Source: Aeromonas aquatica (GTDB lineage: Bacteria; Pseudomonadota; Gammaproteobacteria; Enterobacterales; Aeromonadaceae). Taken from it: a stretch of 64,000 bases of DNA. The stretch lies in assembly GCF_000764655.1 (NCBI RefSeq), contig NZ_JRGL01000155.1, forward strand, positions 1 to 64,000. The letters are read 5' to 3'. The notes under the pieces are model-generated. The model was not told where the DNA came from. It did no database searches and saw only the letters and a program-made list of their open reading frames with translations. The stretch's first letter is position 1; every line of letters begins with the position of its first letter. Position numbers and translations under genes: made by a program. This document shows positions 56,094 through 64,000 of the stretch, in pieces.

Positions 56094-57017
56094 ATGATTA
56101 GACAAAGAACCTTGAAAACGAGTGTTCAGGCCACCGGTGTGGGCCTGCATTCGGGCCGGAAAGTCACAATGACGTTCCGTCCGGCACCTGTTAACACAGG
56201 GATCGTTTACTTGCGTACCGATCTGAATCCTGTTGTAGCGCTGCCAGCCAACGCCGATCAGGTGCGTGATACCGTGCTTTGTACCGCTTTGGTAAACGAA
56301 GCCGGTGTCCGCGTGTCGACCATCGAACATCTGTCTGCCGCCCTGGCCGGGATGGGGATCGACAACCTCTACGTAGAGGTTGATGCGCCCGAAATCCCGG
56401 TGATGGATGGCAGTGCGCATCCGTTCATCTACCTGCTGCAAGAAGTGGGTATTCGTGAACAGAGCGCTCCCAAGCAGTTTGTGCGGATCAAGCAGAGCGT
56501 CCGGGTTGAAGACGGCGACAAGTGGGCGGAATTCCACCCCTATCGCAACGGCTTCAAGATGGATCTCGAGATCGATTTCCAGCACCCGGTGTTTGAAGGC
56601 CGCAACCAGCGTTGCGTGCTGGACTTCTCCGGCAGCTCTTTCGTGAAAGAGATCAGTCGTGCCCGTACCTTCGGCTTCATGCGCGACATCGAGTACCTGC
56701 GGTCCCAGAACTTGGCATTGGGCGGAAGCCTGGAAAATGCCGTGGTGCTGGATGACTATCGGGTGCTGAACGAAGATGGTCTGCGTTACGAAGACGAGTT
56801 CGTCAAGCACAAGATGCTGGATGCGATCGGTGATCTGTATATGTGCAACCGCAGCATCATCGGCGAATTCCGCGCCTACAAGACGGGCCATGCCCTGAAC
56901 AACAAACTGCTGCGTGCCTTGCTGGCCAAGCAGGAGGCCTGGGAACTGGTGACCTTCGAGGGTGAGGGCGAGAAAGCGCCTATCGCTTACTACGATAACG
57001 GTCTGGTTCTGGCCTGA
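56094..57017 (+). CDS. lpxC: UDP-3-O-acyl-N-acetylglucosamine deacetylase LpxC
   Basis: 307 aa (E. coli 305). Zinc-binding histidine in [17 protein letters not shown], then [14 protein letters not shown], and the zinc ligands in [12 protein letters not shown] are present. It catalyses the committed step of lipid A synthesis. E. coli LpxC is turned over by FtsH through a C-terminal tail ending LAxxxxxVLA; the tail here ends with a similar DNGLVLA. A weak TAAGAT box lies at 56035-56040. Confidence 0.97.
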   Translation: MIRQRTLKTSVQATGVGLHSGRKVTMTFRPAPVNTGIVYLRTDLNPVVALPANADQVRDTVLCTALVNEAGVRVSTIEHLSAALAGMGIDNLYVEVDAPEIPVMDGSAHPFIYLLQEVGIREQSAPKQFVRIKQSVRVEDGDKWAEFHPYRNGFKMDLEIDFQHPVFEGRNQRCVLDFSGSSFVKEISRARTFGFMRDIEYLRSQNLALGGSLENAVVLDDYRVLNEDGLRYEDEFVKHKMLDAIGDLYMCNRSIIGEFRAYKTGHALNNKLLRALLAKQEAWELVTFEGEGEKAPIAYYDNGLVLA

Positions 57018-57027
57018 TAGCTGTGCA

Positions 57028-57073
57028 ACGGGACGTCGGTCATCTCTCCGCACCGACGTCCCGTCATTTGTTT
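57028..57073 (+). terminator. Terminator of lpxC
   Basis: A 13-bp stem (ACGGGACGTCGGT / ACCGACGTCCCGT) followed by a T-rich CATTTGTTTATT. Confidence 0.75.
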
Positions 57074-57157
57074 ATTCCATCCTTTAATACCGATTATCTC
57101 CCGGTTTTATTGCCCGTGCTGGCTCCTGGCCTCACCTGACCGAGAAGACATATTTCT

Positions 57158-58063
57158 ATGAGCATTACCCTGATCCTCAACGGTAAGCAGCGCCGCAAGT
57201 TGCACTTACCCAAACAACGTCTGGCCTGGGTCGGCGGTATCCTCTTCACTGTATTGGCCCTGAGTGGTGGTTGGCTCTGGCAGAGCTGGCACCAGCAGAT
57301 GGAGGCGCTGGAAGTCGCGCTGGCCATGGCCGAACAGCAAAAATCCACGCAAGGGGCCGATGAAGCCCGCGAACAGCTCGCCATGCTGGCCGCCCAGGTG
57401 GGCACCATGCAGGGGCAGCTGGGTCGTCTCAATGCGCTCGGCGAGCGGCTGACCGAAAAGGCAGACCTCGATCCCGAAGAATTCAACTTCAAGGAACTGC
57501 CTCCCATGGGCGGTCCTTCCTACGATACCGATCTCGAAGTCAGCCTCAACGAGCTGCAAGATTCCATGAAACATCTCAGCCGACAGCTCAGCAGCCGTGA
57601 AGAGCAACTGTCGGTACTTGAATCTTTCATCATGAATCACCATATCACCGATGCCGGTTTTATTGCCGGCTCGCCGGTCAAGCAGGAGCGGGTCTGGATC
57701 TCCTCCGGCTTCGGTGGCCGGGTCGATCCGTTCAACGGCCGCGCCAAGATGCACAAGGGGGTGGATTTCCGTGGCAAGCCCGGCACACCCATCCTGGCCA
57801 CCGGCAAGGGGATCGTCAGCTGGTCAGGCCGCCACCCGGAATTTGGCAACATGGTCGAGATTGACCATGGCAATGGTCTGGTGACCCGCTATGCCCACAA
57901 CTCCAAGTTGTTGGTGGATGTGGGCACCCTGGTCGATGAGGGCCAGAAGATAGCCCTGATGGGGCGAACCGGTCGCGCGACCGGGGTGCATTTGCATTAT
58001 GAAGTGTTGAAAGATGGTCGTCAGGTCAACCCCGCACGCTTTCTGAATGCCAGACGGGGTTAG
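57158..58063 (+). CDS. M23-family (LytM) peptidoglycan endopeptidase
   Basis: 301 aa. A membrane-anchor helix (about residues 24-42) and a coiled coil (about 45-160) precede a C-terminal M23 domain with zinc ligands in HKGVDFRGKPGTPI (HxxxD) and HLHYEV (HxH), and TRYAHNSKLL. All ligands seem intact, so it could be an active hydrolase or, as with EnvC/NlpD, a regulator. It occupies the lpxC-secA interval that holds secM in E. coli. A similar gene stands here in Pseudomonas, so the position is ancestral. Confidence 0.9.
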   Translation: MSITLILNGKQRRKLHLPKQRLAWVGGILFTVLALSGGWLWQSWHQQMEALEVALAMAEQQKSTQGADEAREQLAMLAAQVGTMQGQLGRLNALGERLTEKADLDPEEFNFKELPPMGGPSYDTDLEVSLNELQDSMKHLSRQLSSREEQLSVLESFIMNHHITDAGFIAGSPVKQERVWISSGFGGRVDPFNGRAKMHKGVDFRGKPGTPILATGKGIVSWSGRHPEFGNMVEIDHGNGLVTRYAHNSKLLVDVGTLVDEGQKIALMGRTGRATGVHLHYEVLKDGRQVNPARFLNARRG

Positions 58064-58122
58064 GTTTTTTCTTCAGGTTCCAGTGACGGAACGCTCAAAT
58101 ATAACCAAAACAGTTGGTACCC

Positions 58123-60843
58123 ATGATTAGCACACTGCTCACCAAGATTATCGGCAGCCGGAACGACAGAACGCTCAAGGCTTTGCGCAAAATTGTAAAA
58201 CAGATCAATGCGATGGAGCCTCAGTTCGAGGCACTGTCCGATCAGGAGCTGCAGGCCAAGACCGCTGAGTACCGTCAGCGTCTTGAGCAGGGTGAGACGC
58301 TGGAACAGCTGTTGCCGGAAGCGTTCGCCACCGTGCGCGAAGCCTCCCGCCGGGTGTTTGGCATGCGTCACTTCGACGTGCAGCTGATCGGCGGTATGGT
58401 GCTGAACTCCAACCGCATCGCCGAGATGAAGACCGGTGAAGGTAAGACGCTTACCGCGACTCTGCCGGCTTATCTGAACGCCCTGAGCGGTCGTGGCGTG
58501 CACGTGGTGACGGTGAACGACTATCTGGCCAAGCGTGATGCTGAGGCGAACCGCCCGCTGTTCACCTTCCTCGGCATGACGGTCGACTGCAACGTGCCCG
58601 GCATGGATGCGTCCCAGAAGCGCGACGCCTACGCCGCCGACGTCACCTATGGTACCAACAACGAATTCGGCTTCGACTACCTGCGCGACAACATGGCGTT
58701 CTCGCCGGAGCAGCGCGTGCAGCGTCCGCTCAACTACGCGCTGGTGGATGAGGTGGATTCCGTGCTCATCGATGAAGCCCGTACCCCGCTCATCATCTCA
58801 GGTCCGGCGGAAGACAGCTCCGCCATGTATACCCAGATCAACAAGCTGATCCCGCTGCTGGTCAAGCAGGACAAGGAAGACTCTGAAGAGTACACAGGTG
58901 ACGGCCACTACACGGTGGACGAGAAGAACCGTCAGGCACTGCTGACCGAAAACGGCCAGATCTTCGTGGAAGAGCTGCTCAAGAAAGAGGGGCTGCTGGC
59001 GGAGGAGGACTCCCTGTTCTCCGCCACCAACATCAGCCTGCTGCACCACGTCAACGCCGGTCTGCGCGCCCATACCCTGTTTGAGCGCAACGTCGACTAC
59101 ATAGTGCAGAAGGACGAGATCGTCATCGTCGACGAGCACACCGGCCGTACCATGCCGGGCCGTCGCTGGTCCGATGGTCTGCATCAGGCCGTCGAGGCGA
59201 AGGAAGGGGTCAAGATCCAGAACGAGAACCAGACCCTGGCCTCAATCACCTTCCAGAACTACTTCCGTCTGTATGACAAGCTGGCGGGGATGACGGGTAC
59301 CGCCGATACCGAAGCCTTTGAATTCCAACAGATTTATGGTCTGGATACCGTGGTCATCCCGACCAACCAGCCGATGGTGCGCAAAGATATGGGCGATCTG
59401 GTCTACCTGACCGCTCAGGAAAAGTATGCCGCCATCGTCGAAGACATTCGCGGTTGCGTCTCCCGTGGCCAGCCGGTACTGGTGGGTACCGTCTCCATCG
59501 AGAACTCCGAGCTGCTGTCCGGCATCCTGAACAAGGAGAACATCCCGCACAAGGTGCTGAATGCCAAGTTCCACGCCATGGAAGCGGAGATCGTCGCCCA
59601 GGCCGGCCAGATTGGTGCCGTGACCATCGCCACCAACATGGCCGGTCGTGGTACCGATATAGTGCTGGGTGGCAACTGGCAGGCCGAGATCGCCGCGCTG
59701 GAGAATCCGACCGACGAGCAGATCCGCGAGATCAAGGCCGCCTGGCAGATCCGCCACGATGAAGTGCTGGCCGCCGGCGGCCTGCACATCATCGGCACCG
59801 AGCGCCATGAGTCCCGCCGTATCGACAACCAGCTGCGCGGCCGTTCCGGTCGTCAGGGTGACCCGGGTTCTTCCCGTTTCTACCTCTCCATGGAAGATAC
59901 CCTGATGCGTATCTTCGCCTCCGATCGCGTGACCGGCATGATGAAGAAGCTGGGCATGGAAGAGGGAGAGGCCATCGAGCACCCCTGGGTGACTAAGGCC
60001 ATCGAGAACGCCCAGCGCAAGGTGGAGGGTCGCAACTTCGACATCCGTAAAAACCTGCTCGAGTTCGATGACGTAGCGAATGATCAGCGTAAAGTGGTCT
60101 ATGAGCAGCGCAACGAGCTGCTGGATACCAATGACATCTCCGACACCATCCACGTCATTCGTGACGACGTCTATGGCGCCATCATCGATGAGTACATTCC
60201 GCCCCAGTCCCTGGAAGAGATGTGGGACGTGCCGGGTCTGGAAGCGCGCCTGAAAGCCGATTTCGCACTGGATCTGCCGCTGCAGCAGTGGCTGGCGGAA
60301 GATGACAAGCTGTACGAAGAGAAGCTGCGCGAGCGAATTCTGGAAGAGGCCACCAAGCTGTATGCCCATAAGGAAGAGCTGGTCGGCACATCGGTGCTGC
60401 GCAACTTCGAGAAGGCGGTGATGCTGCAGACCCTGGATGGCCTGTGGAAGGAGCATCTGGCGGCCATGGATCACCTGCGTCAGGGCATCCATCTGCGCGG
60501 CTACGCCCAGAAGAACCCCAAGCAGGAGTACAAGCGCGAGTCCTTCGATCTGTTTACCCAGATGCTGGAAACCCTCAAGCGCGACGTGGTCAGCATCCTG
60601 AGCCGGGTTCAGGTGCAGGAGCGCGACGTAGAGGCGATGGAAGAGCAGCAGCGCCAACAGGCGGAAGCGGCTCCTCGCACCTATACCCATGCCGCCGCCG
60701 AGAATCAGCTGGCCGACGAAGAGGCCCAGGCCGAAGCGGCGCCGGTGACCTTCGTGCGAGATGAGCAGAAGATCGGCCGCAACGATCCCTGCCCTTGTGG
60801 ATCCGGCAAGAAATACAAGCACTGCCACGGTCAGTTGACCTGA
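58123..60843 (+). CDS. secA: SecA, preprotein translocase ATPase
   Basis: 906 aa (E. coli 901). Walker [33 protein letters not shown] (Walker B/DEAD region), [10 protein letters not shown] and the C-terminal zinc finger [14 protein letters not shown] that binds SecB and ribosomes are present. The ATG at 58123 ([16 protein letters not shown]) is chosen. No SecM-like arrest peptide precedes it, so secretion-responsive control, if any, must work differently. Confidence 0.98.
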   Translation: MISTLLTKIIGSRNDRTLKALRKIVKQINAMEPQFEALSDQELQAKTAEYRQRLEQGETLEQLLPEAFATVREASRRVFGMRHFDVQLIGGMVLNSNRIAEMKTGEGKTLTATLPAYLNALSGRGVHVVTVNDYLAKRDAEANRPLFTFLGMTVDCNVPGMDASQKRDAYAADVTYGTNNEFGFDYLRDNMAFSPEQRVQRPLNYALVDEVDSVLIDEARTPLIISGPAEDSSAMYTQINKLIPLLVKQDKEDSEEYTGDGHYTVDEKNRQALLTENGQIFVEELLKKEGLLAEEDSLFSATNISLLHHVNAGLRAHTLFERNVDYIVQKDEIVIVDEHTGRTMPGRRWSDGLHQAVEAKEGVKIQNENQTLASITFQNYFRLYDKLAGMTGTADTEAFEFQQIYGLDTVVIPTNQPMVRKDMGDLVYLTAQEKYAAIVEDIRGCVSRGQPVLVGTVSIENSELLSGILNKENIPHKVLNAKFHAMEAEIVAQAGQIGAVTIATNMAGRGTDIVLGGNWQAEIAALENPTDEQIREIKAAWQIRHDEVLAAGGLHIIGTERHESRRIDNQLRGRSGRQGDPGSSRFYLSMEDTLMRIFASDRVTGMMKKLGMEEGEAIEHPWVTKAIENAQRKVEGRNFDIRKNLLEFDDVANDQRKVVYEQRNELLDTNDISDTIHVIRDDVYGAIIDEYIPPQSLEEMWDVPGLEARLKADFALDLPLQQWLAEDDKLYEEKLRERILEEATKLYAHKEELVGTSVLRNFEKAVMLQTLDGLWKEHLAAMDHLRQGIHLRGYAQKNPKQEYKRESFDLFTQMLETLKRDVVSILSRVQVQERDVEAMEEQQRQQAEAAPRTYTHAAAENQLADEEAQAEAAPVTFVRDEQKIGRNDPCPCGSGKKYKHCHGQLT

Positions 60844-60859
60844 TCCGTTGTCAGGCTCC

Positions 60860-60890
60860 ATGCACCGCCTCCGGGCGGTGCATCTATTTC
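60860..60890 (+). terminator. Hairpin after secA
   Basis: ATGCACCGCC / GGCGGTGCAT with a four-base loop followed by CTATTTC, a weak T tract. Confidence 0.6.
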
Positions 60891-60943
60891 AGGGCATCCG
60901 ACCGGGTGGCCCATGAAGTGCGCTGGCTAGAGTGAGGACAAAG

Positions 60944-61351
60944 ATGGAATCGAAGAAACGCATCTGGGTGGCGGTGGGCGTCATCGAGAATGAGCGGGGG
61001 GATATCTTCCTCGCTAAACGCTCCTCTGACCGCCATCAGGGCGATCGCTGGGAATTTCCCGGGGGCAAGGTGGAGTCAGGGGAAGACCTGCTCACCGCGC
61101 TGGACAGAGAGCTGTGGGAAGAGATCGGGATCCGGGTGCTGGATTGTTCCCCCTTCATGGAGCTGCACCACGATTACCCCGACAAGCAGGTGCTGCTGGA
61201 TATCTGGAAGGTGACCCGCTTCAATGGCGAGCCCTTTGGCAAGGAGGGGCAGGAGTGTCGCTGGGTGCCACTGGCGTCCCTGCACGAATACCGGTTCCCG
61301 GATGCCAACGGCCCGATCGTCGCCCGCCTGCAGGAACAGCTTGCGCAGTAA
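60944..61351 (+). CDS. mutT: MutT, 8-oxo-dGTP diphosphatase
   Basis: 135 aa. The Nudix box GGKVESGEDLLTALDRELWEEIGI is complete. It removes oxidised dGTP and prevents A-to-C transversions. The ATG at 60944 follows GAGGA by five bases; a GTG at 60932 is in frame. The secA-mutT order is conserved with E. coli. Confidence 0.95.
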   Translation: MESKKRIWVAVGVIENERGDIFLAKRSSDRHQGDRWEFPGGKVESGEDLLTALDRELWEEIGIRVLDCSPFMELHHDYPDKQVLLDIWKVTRFNGEPFGKEGQECRWVPLASLHEYRFPDANGPIVARLQEQLAQ

Positions 61352-61430
61352 GATCGAATGCCGATGGCGCTGTGGTGTGTGGCTGTGCCGAAGACGCCGC
61401 TAACCGAGCCATCCGTGGGATATGCGTATT

Positions 61431-61456
61431 AAAAAAGGGCCTTGCTGGCCCTTTTT
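61431..61456. terminator. Bidirectional terminator between mutT and yacG
   Basis: AAAAAAGGGCC / GGCCCTTTTT stem with a five-base loop and T runs on both strands. Confidence 0.9.
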
Positions 61457-61466
61457 GCTGTTCGGC

Positions 61467-61661
61467 TTATTGCCACTGTTCCCCTTCCTCGGGATAGGGC
61501 AACAGCTCCGGATTGATTTCGCCGGGGATACGCTTCTCTTCGTCGGCCCACTCACCGAGGTCGATCAGCTGGCAGCGCTTGCTGCAGAAGGGACGAAACA
61601 GGCTCTCTGGGGTCCATTCCAGCTCGGTCTGACAGGTCGGGCACTTTACCTTGGTTACCAT
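61467..61661 (-). CDS. yacG: YacG, zinc-finger DNA gyrase inhibitor
   Basis: 64 aa. Four cysteines in [10 protein letters not shown] and [19 protein letters not shown] form the zinc site. The rest is acidic. In E. coli, YacG binds GyrB and protects cells from gyrase poisons. Its start is 11 bases after zapD on the minus strand, the conserved coaE-zapD-yacG order. Confidence 0.95.
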   Translation of the reverse strand: MVTKVKCPTCQTELEWTPESLFRPFCSKRCQLIDLGEWADEEKRIPGEINPELLPYPEEGEQWQ

Positions 61662-61672
61662 CTGATCACTCC

Positions 61673-62395
61673 TTAGCAGCAGGCGAGCTGGAAGGGCACG
61701 TCGCCGATCTGCTGTTCTGTGGTTGGCAGGAAGCGCAGGGCGAAGCGGTTCTTGTGGCCGCTCAGGGTCGGATAGCAGGAGGGCGCGCCAGGCAGGCGGA
61801 TGCGAATGAGCTCGGCCCCCTCGGCGGTGTCCTGGAAGAAGCCATTGGTGGCGACCTGAGCGCTGAAGTTGCCTGATTCGCGCCACAGGCGCAGCAGCAG
61901 GGTGATGGCGTTCATCAGTAGATTGATGTCACTGAGCCACAGCTGCATCTGCTGATGGCGATCCACCGCCGGGGTGACCAGCCAGTGATGCAGCTGGGGC
62001 ACGTCGAAGGCGCAGAGGCCGCCAGGGATGGAGAAGCGCTGGCGGATGGAGCCGAGCAGGCGATCCTCTTTCAGGCGGGCTCCGGGGCGAGGGGAGTTGA
62101 GCAGGCTGCGGGAAAGCTGGGTACTCTCCTGCTGCATCCGCTGGATCTGCTCAAGGTCGACTTCCGGCAGGCTGGCCCAGTGGCTCAGACGCTGGCTGAG
62201 CCGCTCCAGATCCTTGATCAGATCGGCGCGCAGGTCACCACGCTCCAGCAACTCCTGCAGATCGAACAGCCCCTTGAAGAAGGCGATGTGTGCCCAAGGC
62301 TGGTCACTCTCCAGATTGTCGCGGATCTGGGAAAACAGGGACTCCAGACGAAGATAGGTCCGGCTTTTTTCGTTGAGGGGAAAATCGTAAATCAT
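61673..62395 (-). CDS. zapD: ZapD, FtsZ bundling protein
   Basis: 240 aa (E. coli 247). It begins [17 protein letters not shown] and carries the helical bundle and beta domain of the DUF1342 family. It crosslinks FtsZ filaments through the FtsZ C-terminal peptide encoded elsewhere in this window. A longer open frame upstream is discarded because the family starts here. Confidence 0.94.
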   Translation of the reverse strand: MIYDFPLNEKSRTYLRLESLFSQIRDNLESDQPWAHIAFFKGLFDLQELLERGDLRADLIKDLERLSQRLSHWASLPEVDLEQIQRMQQESTQLSRSLLNSPRPGARLKEDRLLGSIRQRFSIPGGLCAFDVPQLHHWLVTPAVDRHQQMQLWLSDINLLMNAITLLLRLWRESGNFSAQVATNGFFQDTAEGAELIRIRLPGAPSCYPTLSGHKNRFALRFLPTTEQQIGDVPFQLACC

Positions 62396-62432
62396 GCCTA
62401 ATCCTGGCCAGCCATAAACCGACCTAGTGTAC

Positions 62433-63047
62433 TCACAGTTGGGGGGCTTGTTGAGAGGCAAATGCCAGATATGTCTCGTGCAGCGCCAAAATTCGCGCCT
62501 GAATGGTCTCGCTTGTGCCACTCTGGTTGTCCAGCACATCGTCTGCCGCCGCGAGGCGCTCGGCACGGCTCGCCTGGGATGCCAGAATGGCCTGGGCCTG
62601 CGCCCGACTCACCCCATCCCGGCGACAGGTGCGCTCGATCTGGGTCTCTTCATCCACGTCGATGACCAGCACCCGATCGGCGAGGCCGGTGAGTTTGTTC
62701 TCGACCAGCAAGGGGACGACCAGCAGGCAGTAGGGGGAACTGGCTGTGGCACACTGGCGCAGCATCTCGTGGCGTATAAGGGGGTGAAGCAGTGCATTCA
62801 ACCATGATTTGTCTTCATGATGGTTGAAGATGCGTTCACGCAGGGCGCGCCTGTCCAGCTCGCCCTGCGCATTGAGGATGTCGCTGCCGAAATGGCCGAC
62901 GATGGCGGCCAACGCCGGGGAGCCGGGCTCCACCACCTCACGGGCGATCACATCGGCATCGACCACCTCGATGCCGAGGGCCGCAAACTGGTTGGCGATG
63001 GTCGTCTTGCCGCTGCCGATCCCGCCGGTAATAGCTACCACATACAT
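62433..63047 (-). CDS. coaE: Dephospho-CoA kinase CoaE
   Basis: 204 aa (E. coli 206). Walker A is [14 protein letters not shown] at the N-terminus, followed by [13 protein letters not shown] and VPLLVENKL. It performs the last step of coenzyme A synthesis. It lies 18 bases after the prepilin peptidase gene, as in other gammaproteobacteria with pilBCD-coaE clusters. Confidence 0.96.
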   Translation of the reverse strand: MYVVAITGGIGSGKTTIANQFAALGIEVVDADVIAREVVEPGSPALAAIVGHFGSDILNAQGELDRRALRERIFNHHEDKSWLNALLHPLIRHEMLRQCATASSPYCLLVVPLLVENKLTGLADRVLVIDVDEETQIERTCRRDGVSRAQAQAILASQASRAERLAAADDVLDNQSGTSETIQARILALHETYLAFASQQAPQL

Positions 63048-63065
63048 TTGTCAGAGATCCCGTTG

Positions 63066-63938
63066 TTAGAGGACGGTGTTCAGATACCAGCGGGTGATGC
63101 TATCTCCCCACAGCAGCGCGATCCAGCCCGCGATGGCGAGATAGGGGCCAAAGGGGATGGGGTTGGCCTGGTGGTGTTTACGCAGCGCGATGAGCCCAAT
63201 GCCGATGACGGCGCCGACCAGAGAGGAGAGCAGCAGCACTATGGGCAGGGCTTGCCAGCCTAGCCAGGCGCCGAGGGCCGCCAGCAGTTTGAAGTCCCCA
63301 TAGCCCATCCCCTCCTTGCCGGTGAGCAGCTTGAAGGCCCAGTAGAGGCTCCACAACACCAGATAACCGGCCATGGCGCCGATCATCGCATCCTCCAGCG
63401 AGACAAAGCCCCCCAGCAGATTGAAAAGCAGCCCCCCCCACAGCAGTGGCAGGGTGAGTTGATCCGGGAGCAGCATCTTGTCCAGATCGATAAAGGTGAG
63501 CGCGACCAGCGTCCAGGTCAGCATCAGAGCGGCCAGCATGCCCCAGCCCGGGGTGAGGGTGGCAGCGACGGCCACAGACAGCAGGGCGGTCAGCAACTCG
63601 ACCAGGGGATAACGGGCCGAGATGGGGGCCTTGCACGCCCGGCAGCGCCCTTTGAGCCAGAGCCAGCTCAGCAGCGGGATGTTCTCCAGCGCGCCTATGG
63701 GATGCCCGCAGTGAGGGCAGGCGGAGCGTGGCACCATCAGGTTATAGGGGGCTGTGGGAGACGCGTCGGTATCTGTGTCGAAGTAGCCGCGATATTCGGC
63801 GTGCCATTCCCGCTCCAGCATGATGGGCAGGCGATGGATGACCACATTGAGGAAACTGCCGATCATCAGGGAGAAGATAAATATCAGGGAAAGGTAGAGC
63901 CAGGGCAGGCCCTGGGCCAGCTCGATCAGAAGCACCAT
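63066..63938 (-). CDS. tapD: Type IV prepilin peptidase/N-methyltransferase TapD (PilD)
   Basis: 290 aa from the ATG at 63936-63938, the length I recall for A. hydrophila TapD. It has seven or eight membrane helices, two zinc-binding CxxC pairs (CPHCGHP and CRACKAP) in the cytoplasmic loop, and the catalytic aspartates in FIDLDKMLLPD and GMGYGDFK. It cleaves and methylates type IV prepilins and type II secretion pseudopilins, and so is needed for export of toxins such as aerolysin. The frame is open to 63986. Confidence 0.94.
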   Translation of the reverse strand: MVLLIELAQGLPWLYLSLIFIFSLMIGSFLNVVIHRLPIMLEREWHAEYRGYFDTDTDASPTAPYNLMVPRSACPHCGHPIGALENIPLLSWLWLKGRCRACKAPISARYPLVELLTALLSVAVAATLTPGWGMLAALMLTWTLVALTFIDLDKMLLPDQLTLPLLWGGLLFNLLGGFVSLEDAMIGAMAGYLVLWSLYWAFKLLTGKEGMGYGDFKLLAALGAWLGWQALPIVLLLSSLVGAVIGIGLIALRKHHQANPIPFGPYLAIAGWIALLWGDSITRWYLNTVL

Positions 63939-64000
63939 ATTCAACCGCTTGTGTTGGGAAAGGAGGGAGTCGAGGACCATGCCCAAGGCGATGCATGCCA
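63939..64000 (-). other. Window edge upstream of tapD
   Basis: The last 62 bases would be expected to hold the 3' end of tapC (pilC). One minus-strand frame ends at a TGA at 63941-63943, but no PilC-like C-terminus could be recognised in so short a stretch. Confidence 0.3.

Noticed and set aside
58064-58122. Search for a SecM- or VemP-like arrest peptide before secA
   Set aside because: No open frame with signal peptide and arrest motif fits in the 59-base gap. Only a small GTTCC/GGAAC hairpin is present.
59242-60861. 539-codon minus-strand frame opposite secA
   Set aside because: Antisense to secA, no ribosome-binding site or domain.

Overview
The window is a stretch of chromosome from a gammaproteobacterium, almost certainly an Aeromonas close to A. 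hydrophila. The evidence is high GC with GC-rich third codon positions, a type IV prepilin peptidase of the TapD type beside coaE and zapD, the order murA-ibaG-mlaBCDEF / kdsD-kdsC-lptCAB-rpoN-hpf-ptsN-rapZ-ptsO, and an uncommon gene set that I remember from NCBI/TIGRFAM family names pairing Enterococcus faecalis EF_0829-EF_0839 with A. hydrophila AHA_3910-AHA_3917. No tRNA, insertion sequence, prophage or CRISPR array was seen. The only non-coding RNA gene is rnpB.

Layout. 0.2-6 kb: tmaR, a large divergent bifunctional penicillin-binding protein, and the divergent pair darP/pmbA. 6-17.5 kb: envelope and lipid genes (murA, ibaG and mlaBCDEF on the minus strand; kdsD, kdsC and lptCAB on the plus strand), then rpoN, hpf and the nitrogen-PTS genes. 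17.5-25.4 kb: a minus-strand accessory operon with a small PRD protein, a glycine-rich SFCGS protein, DUF4312, two membrane proteins (DUF4311, DUF4310), an amidohydrolase, a SelA/DgaE-like PLP enzyme, a KDPG-type aldolase and a four-domain PTS-controlled regulator. 25.4-39.8 kb: degQ-degS, zapG/zapE, rplM-rpsI, petABC, sspAB, dolP-diaA-yraN-lpoA, rsmI and rnpB. 39.8-57 kb: the division and cell-wall (dcw) cluster from mraZ to lpxC, without ddlB. 57-64 kb: an M23 peptidase in the place where enterics have secM, then secA, mutT, yacG, zapD, coaE and tapD.

Much of the window builds and guards the envelope: precursor synthesis (murA, murC-G, mraY), septal synthesis (ftsI, ftsW, ftsQLAZ, zapD, zapE, zapG), synthase activation (lpoA), Kdo supply and LPS export (kdsCD, lptABC, lpxC), lipid asymmetry (mla), and periplasmic quality control (degQ, degS, dolP).

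The most interesting region is the 17.5-25.1 kb operon. Its catabolic half looks like the back end of D-glucosaminate utilisation (ammonia-lyase plus aldolase), but the usual PTS permease is replaced by four proteins of unknown function. Two of these are polytopic membrane proteins, and the regulators are of PTS-sensing type. I propose an uncharacterised uptake system. Separately, the dcw cluster has two gene junctions (ftsI/murE and murD/ftsW) that each carry a degenerate tandem echo. Each echo forms a small coupled open reading frame that starts like the downstream gene and ends like the upstream one.
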